NCBI RefSeq assembly: GCF_023101185.1
Contig: NZ_CP078077.1
Location: 1,145,630 to 1,209,629, forward strand
Source of the DNA: Microbacterium galbinum
GTDB lineage: Bacteria; Actinomycetota; Actinomycetes; Actinomycetales; Microbacteriaceae
Direction: 5' to 3'
DNA: 64,000 nt
Numbering within the stretch: position 1 is the first letter of the stretch; each line of letters opens with the position of its first letter. Of this stretch, positions 60,638-64,000 are shown one piece after another. A model generated the notes under the pieces. That model made no database searches. It was not told the origin of the DNA and was given only the letters and a program-made list of their open reading frames with translations. The position numbers and the translations under genes are program-made.

Positions 60638-61564
60638 GTGGACGACGACCAGAACGACGTGTTCGGCGAACGGCGCCGTCTCACTTCCCTCGCCTATCGC
60701 ATGACGGGAACTCTTGCCGATGCGGAGGACGTCGTGCAGGAGACGTACGTGCGCTGGTATCGGATGACGGATGCCGAGCGCTCCGGCATCCTCAACCCGC
60801 CCGGGTGGCTCACCACGGTCGCGAGCCGCATCTCGCTCGACCTGCTGACCTCGGCGCGGCGACGACGCGAGCAGTACGTCGGGCAGTGGCTGCCCGAACC
60901 GGTGCCGCTCGACCTGTTCGTGGGTGGGGAGCGGATCGCCCCCGCATCCGTCGCCCTCGACGACCCGTTGGAGCGGGTCGCGCTCGATGAGTCGGTGTCG
61001 ACCGCGCTGCTCGTGGTGCTGGAGTCGATGACGCCGGCCGAGCGGGTCGCATTCGTGCTGCACGACATCTTCGAGGTGCCGTTCCCCGAGATCGCCGAGA
61101 TCCTCGGGCGCTCGGCGGCAGCGGTGCGTCAGCTCGCGACCTCGGCCCGGCGCCACGTGCGCGAGAACCGCACGAGCGCGGTGCCGCGCGCCGAGCACGA
61201 CCGGGTGGTGCGGGCGTTCCAGCACGCGAGCCGTTCGGGCGGTATCGAGCAGTTGCTGCGGGTGCTCGCCCCCGACGTCGAGCTGCACAGCGACGGCGGC
61301 GGGGTCGTGCGCGCGGCGCTCAACATCGTGTCCGGCGCCGATCGCGTGGCCCGGTTCCTGCTCGGGATCGCGGCGAAGCGCCCCGACATGCAGCTGGAGG
61401 AGATCGAGACCGGCGACGGGATCGCGCTGCTGTTCCGCGAGTACGGCGAGGTCGTCAGCGTCGTGAACCTCGGCGTCACCGACGGGGCGGTGACCCGCGT
61501 GTGGATCATGATGAACCCGCACAAGCTGTCGCACTGGCGCACCGACGTCGCCGCATCTCAGTAG
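60638..61564 (+). CDS. ECF41-type sigma factor (SigJ-like) with SnoaL-like C-terminal domain
   Basis: 308 aa from the GTG after GACGAGGAGAACCC. Region 2: RRLTSLAYRMTGTLADAEDVVQETYVRWYRM; region 4: SMTPAERVAFVLHDIFEVPFPEIAEILGRSAAAVRQLATSARRHV. Group signatures are visible: WLPEP in the linker, DGGG (SDGGGVVRAA) in the C-terminal NTF2/SnoaL-like domain and NPHKL near the end (compare WLPEP, DGGGK and NPDKL of ECF41). The C-terminal domain acts as a built-in regulator in place of an anti-sigma factor. The last residues are altered by insertion of a vapBC cassette: ...AASQ stop instead of the older ...AAS stop preserved at 62367. Confidence 0.9.
   Translation: MDDDQNDVFGERRRLTSLAYRMTGTLADAEDVVQETYVRWYRMTDAERSGILNPPGWLTTVASRISLDLLTSARRRREQYVGQWLPEPVPLDLFVGGERIAPASVALDDPLERVALDESVSTALLVVLESMTPAERVAFVLHDIFEVPFPEIAEILGRSAAAVRQLATSARRHVRENRTSAVPRAEHDRVVRAFQHASRSGGIEQLLRVLAPDVELHSDGGGVVRAALNIVSGADRVARFLLGIAAKRPDMQLEEIETGDGIALLFREYGEVVSVVNLGVTDGAVTRVWIMMNPHKLSHWRTDVAASQ
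61531..61557. repeat. 27-bp direct repeat, left copy (inside the sigma gene 3' end)
   Basis: Begins GCACTGGCGCACCGACG and ends GCCGCATC; exactly repeated at 62341-62367. It encodes HWRTDVAAS of the sigma factor. The vapC stop codon starts on the next base. Confidence 0.95.
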
Positions 61565-61935
61565 GGCGGCGCGAGTCCGTCGAACATCGGGAAGTGCGTG
61601 ACGTTGCGGGTGAGAAGCTCGGCTCCGAGGAGATCTGCTGTGGCCGCGACGATGAAGTCGGCGGCATCGATCCCCGAGTACGCGGGAAGCCACCGACGGC
61701 CGAGCTCACCGGCGCGCTCCGCGACCGGCCGATCGACCGGGTGCCAGATGATCTGGTCGATCAGCGGCTCGATACGGGCCGGCTCATGATCGCGGATCAG
61801 GACGAGGAGCTCGGTACGCACGATCTCACTCGAATGCAGAGCGCCTCTCTCGACCGCAGAGAGAAGAGCCTGGTGCGCGCCGAGGACCCCCCGCGTGTGA
61901 TCGATCAGTACGGACGTATCGATGAGGCTGATCAT
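61558..61935 (-). CDS. vapC: VapC-type PIN-domain toxin
   Basis: 125 aa from ATG of MISLIDTS (a TTG at 61944 overlapping the vapB stop would add three residues). PIN-domain acidic residues: Asp in LIDTSVLIDH, Glu in SSEIVRTELL, Asp in AADFIVAATA and the TRNVTHF ending. It should be a site-specific endoribonuclease neutralised by the upstream RHH antitoxin. The stop codon is the first base after the 27-bp repeat, so the gene lies entirely in the inserted element and ends convergently over the sigma gene stop. Confidence 0.88.
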   Translation of the reverse strand: MISLIDTSVLIDHTRGVLGAHQALLSAVERGALHSSEIVRTELLVLIRDHEPARIEPLIDQIIWHPVDRPVAERAGELGRRWLPAYSGIDAADFIVAATADLLGAELLTRNVTHFPMFDGLAPPY

Positions 61936-61940
61936 GAAAG

Positions 61941-62186
61941 TCAAGTGAGACGTCGCCCGGAGCGGATGCCGTCGACGAGCTGCTCCCCCGAGATGTCAGA
62001 GGTCACAGCGCCGAAGGTCGCCGCGAGGGCGCGCCGCGTTGCGTCTTCGTCGTCGACGTGGCCGTACGTCGAGTGGATCGCCTGACGGATGAGACTGCTC
62101 ATCGACAGGCCTGTACGGGTCGCGACGGCGTCGAGCATGCGACGGTCGTCGTCGCTCAGGGAGATCTGCGTGCGCTTGAGGCTCAT
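61941..62186 (-). CDS. vapB: VapB-type ribbon-helix-helix antitoxin
   Basis: 81 aa from ATG of MSLKRTQISLS; the frame allows a start six codons upstream, but that would cover the palindrome. RHH fold: KRTQISLSDDDRRMLDAVATRTGLSMSSLIRQAIHSTYG, then a C-terminal tail (DISGEQLVDGIRSGRRLT) that should wrap around the toxin. Upstream of vapC with five bases between. Probably binds the GATGTA/TACATC palindrome to repress the pair. Confidence 0.86.
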   Translation of the reverse strand: MSLKRTQISLSDDDRRMLDAVATRTGLSMSSLIRQAIHSTYGHVDDEDATRRALAATFGAVTSDISGEQLVDGIRSGRRLT

Positions 62187-62205
62187 GATGTAAGGACTAT
62201 ACATC
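62187..62205 (-). promoter_or_regulatory. Operator/promoter of vapBC
   Basis: GATGTA and TACATC are inverted with a 7-bp spacer, directly before the vapB start. The region is AT-rich. There is no ribosome site, so the transcript may be leaderless. The 135 bp from here to the right-hand repeat hold no recognisable gene. Confidence 0.6.
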
Positions 62206-62340
62206 GCGACTCATTCGCGCGACAGAGATGAGAGAGGAAGCATCCACCCATCCTGTCGAGCTCAGCGCGTCGATCGATGGCGAGCAGACCCGCCCGCACC
62301 GACCGACGCGAAAGCGACAGAAACGGGTCGCTGTGCAGGA

Positions 62341-62367
62341 GCACTGGCGCACCGACGTCGCCGCATC
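62341..62367. repeat. 27-bp direct repeat, right copy
   Basis: Exact second copy of 61531-61557, 810 bp away. Here the sequence continues with CTGATACCG, that is GCA TCC TGA in the old sigma frame, which is probably the original end of the sigma gene. Confidence 0.95.
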
Positions 62368-62417
62368 CTGATACCGTCGGCGATGCGCTTCCCGCAGCGC
62401 AGACCCAGGAGAACCCC

Positions 62418-62936
62418 GTGCAGATCAGGGATGCCGGAGTCGCCGACCTCGAGGCGCTCACCGAGATACACAACCACGCCGTGGTGCACACGACCGCGAT
62501 CTGGAACGAGGACCCCGTCGACGTCGACGACCGGGCCGCGTGGCTGGGCGAGCGTTCGTGCGACGGATTCCCGGTGATCGTCGCCACGGATGACACGGGC
62601 GTGCTCGGCTACACGTCGTTCGGTCGGTGGCGCCCGCACAGCGGTTATCGGCACACGGTCGAGCACTCCGTCTACGTGCGCGAGGAGCAGCACGGACGCG
62701 GCATCGGACGCGCCCTGCTGACCGCGCTGATCGAACGGGCCCGAGCCCAGGGGGTGCACGTGATGGTCGCCGCCATCGAGAGCGGCAACGCCGCCTCGAT
62801 CGCCCTGCACGAGAAGCTCGGCTTCATCGAGGTCGGGCGTATGCCGCAGGTCGGCGCCAAATTCGGACGCTGGCTCGACCTCACCTTCCTGCAGCTCACG
62901 CTCGACGAGCGTGCCACCCCCGCACCGGCATCCTGA
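62418..62936 (+). CDS. GNAT N-acetyltransferase (phosphinothricin acetyltransferase-like)
   Basis: 172 aa from GTG after AGGAGAACCCC. The pattern IRDAGVADLEALTEIHNHAVVHTTAIWNEDPVDVDDRAAWL followed by HTVEHSVYVREEQHGRGIGRALLTALIERAR (acetyl-CoA site) and GFIEVGRMPQVGAKFGRWLDLTFLQ is that of the Pat/Bar/YncA subgroup, which acetylates methionine sulfone/sulfoximine or phosphinothricin-like amines. Two bases separate it from pnuC. Confidence 0.9.
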   Translation: MQIRDAGVADLEALTEIHNHAVVHTTAIWNEDPVDVDDRAAWLGERSCDGFPVIVATDDTGVLGYTSFGRWRPHSGYRHTVEHSVYVREEQHGRGIGRALLTALIERARAQGVHVMVAAIESGNAASIALHEKLGFIEVGRMPQVGAKFGRWLDLTFLQLTLDERATPAPAS

Positions 62937-62938
62937 GC

Positions 62939-63688
62939 ATGGATCCCCTGAACTGGCTCGTCGAGGCGTTCAACTCGAACTGGGTGCTGCCCGGCGGGCA
63001 GACGCTCCTCGTGCGCGAGGTCGTCGGAAACGCCTTCGGTCTCGCGAGCGCGATCGGCGGGATGCGCCGGCGCATCTGGGCCTGGCCCGTCGGCATCATC
63101 GGCAACGTGCTGCTGCTGACCGTCTTCCTCGGCTCGGTGCTCAGCCCCGACCACTCGCTGCCGCACCTGCTCGGGCAGGCCGGACGCCAGGTGATGTTCA
63201 TCGCCGTCGCGATCTACGGGTGGGTGCGCTGGCGTCAGGCCGAGGGCGGTCGGATCCAGCCGCGGTGGGCGCCGACCGGAGCGCGCATCGGACTGGTGCT
63301 CGCCCTCGTCATCGGCACCGTCGCGCTGACCCCGCTCTTCCGGGCGCTCGGTTCGTGGGAGCCCGTCTGGGCCGACGCCTGGACCTTCGTCGGGTCGCTG
63401 CTCGCGACCTACGGCATGGCCAAGGGCTGGACCGAGTTCTGGCTGATCTGGATCGCCGTCGACGTGGTGGGCGTTCCGCTGCTGTTCAGCTCGGGATACT
63501 ACGCCACCGGACTCATGTACGTGTTCTACGGCGGGTTCACCGCGGTCGGTTTCATCGTGTGGATGCGCACGCAGCGGCGGGCGGTCGAGCCGATCCTCAC
63601 CGCGCAGACCGGGCTGATCCCCGTGCAGAAGAGTGTGCAGAAGAAGAGCGCTCGGGGATCAGCAGCACGACCCCCAGCAGCAGACTGA
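62939..63688 (+). CDS. pnuC: PnuC-family nicotinamide riboside/vitamin transporter
   Basis: 249 aa, about seven membrane helices. Family marks: NAFGLASAIGGMRRRIWAWPVGIIGNVLLL and MAKGWTEFWLIWIAVDVVGVPLLFSSGYYATGLMYVFYGGFT (WxxWIxVD...Y). It brings in nicotinamide riboside or, in related proteins, riboflavin or thiamine by facilitated diffusion. Polar tail after residue 215. Its 3' end overlaps the convergent membrane gene by 92 bp. Confidence 0.9.
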   Translation: MDPLNWLVEAFNSNWVLPGGQTLLVREVVGNAFGLASAIGGMRRRIWAWPVGIIGNVLLLTVFLGSVLSPDHSLPHLLGQAGRQVMFIAVAIYGWVRWRQAEGGRIQPRWAPTGARIGLVLALVIGTVALTPLFRALGSWEPVWADAWTFVGSLLATYGMAKGWTEFWLIWIAVDVVGVPLLFSSGYYATGLMYVFYGGFTAVGFIVWMRTQRRAVEPILTAQTGLIPVQKSVQKKSARGSAARPPAAD

Positions 63689-64000
63689 TCCCGAGCGCCA
63701 CCATCTCGCCGATCGCCGATGCGAGCGGCATGTGCGCGAGGTGGAACGCGTGGTACGCGAAATGCAGCGTGCCGAAGACCGTCCAGGCGAGACCGAGCAC
63801 GCGGTACGCGATCGGGTGACGCCAGATCAGCCCGCCGATGCTCGCCGCTCCGAGCGCCAGGTACATGGCGCCGACATCGCGGATGAGGTGCTCGTTGAAC
63901 GGACCGTCGACCGAGACCCACGAGCCGAGCACTCCGGGGAACGAGTCGTAGAAGCTCCGCGCCGCGAAGTACGCCCAGCCGCCGACGAACAGCGCGAGCA
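63597..64000 (-). CDS. Membrane protein, N-terminal part off the right edge
   Basis: 134 codons in the window, open to the edge. Reading: LALFVGGWAYFAARSFYDSFPGVLG, then GPFNEHLIRDVGAMYLALGAASIGGLI, ...HPIAYRVLGLAWTVFGTLHFAYHAFHL and a last helix IGEMVALGISLLLGVVLLIP, four helices in all. The SFPG...NEHL/RDVG pattern is that of small actinobacterial membrane proteins of unknown function (DUF4345-like). Its 3' end overlaps pnuC; the last 20 residues (SSSAHSSARGSARSAR) are low complexity. Confidence 0.7.
   Translation of the reverse strand, partial: LALFVGGWAYFAARSFYDSFPGVLGSWVSVDGPFNEHLIRDVGAMYLALGAASIGGLIWRHPIAYRVLGLAWTVFGTLHFAYHAFHLAHMPLASAIGEMVALGISLLLGVVLLIPERSSSAHSSARGSARSAR

Overview
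The window is high-GC, densely packed DNA with short gaps, many ATGA/GTGA stop-start overlaps, frequent GTG starts and scattered inverted repeats built around short CTTCGACAGGCTCAG-like cores. Gene content (Zur-linked znuABC, clpP pairs with a PopR/ClgR-like regulator, ECF41 sigma factor, nirBD with a HemD-winged-helix fusion, bkd dehydrogenase) and the repeats point to an actinobacterium of the family Microbacteriaceae, most like Microbacterium. No rRNA, tRNA, CRISPR array, prophage or transposase was seen; this reads as ordinary chromosome with a few small inserted elements.

Layout. 1-3.4 kb: an ABC sugar permease fragment and a GH42 beta-galactosidase, divergent from a LacI repressor with two palindromic operators between them. 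3.5-11.0 kb: a leftward zinc operon, znuA-znuC-znuB-zur-permease-TIGR03943 protein, followed by a membrane-anchored propeller protein and a 3-methyladenine DNA glycosylase, under one good Zur box. 11.1-17.3 kb: a maltose-type uptake operon (binding protein, two permeases, GH13 alpha-glucosidase) divergent from a ROK repressor. 17.3-18.3 kb: a 2'-5' RNA ligase-like gene starting inside a large hairpin, then a headless gene remnant. 18.4-25.5 kb: nitrite uptake and assimilation (FNT channel; nirB-nirD-cysG-hemD-cbiX operon) with a GlnR-like box. 25.5-30.1 kb: aminotransferase and branched-chain 2-oxoacid dehydrogenase operon.

30.2-35.5 kb: holin-like membrane protein, a two-gene unit resembling a type VII secretion small protein plus lipase-fold protein, a low-molecular-weight phosphatase, purB (which appears to start at CTG) and two small membrane proteins. 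35.8-41.6 kb: an unknown HTH protein, thiosulfate sulfurtransferase, EamA transporter, ribA-marR, and a PopR-like regulator convergent with two clpP genes, one lacking its catalytic serine. 41.6-50.4 kb: thioesterase, Cys/Met PLP enzyme, Lrp regulator, acyl-CoA synthetase, MATE exporter, ECF sigma and its partner, YigZ. 50.5-57 kb: DnaJ-domain protein, Fur-catalase pair, hydrolase, a PLDc_N protein between two 71-bp direct repeats, msrB-msrA and a membrane-anchored protein. 57-64 kb: DUF808, DUF1254 and DUF3592 proteins, an ECF41 sigma factor divergent from its likely target oxidoreductase, a vapBC cassette that has inserted at the 3' end of the sigma gene, a GNAT acetyltransferase, a PnuC transporter and an edge-truncated membrane protein.

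The most notable observations are the vapBC cassette bracketed by 27-bp direct repeats, the PopR/ClpP regulon with tandem operators and an apparently dead ClpP subunit, the CTG start of purB, and intergenic repeats that have become translated parts of two proteins.
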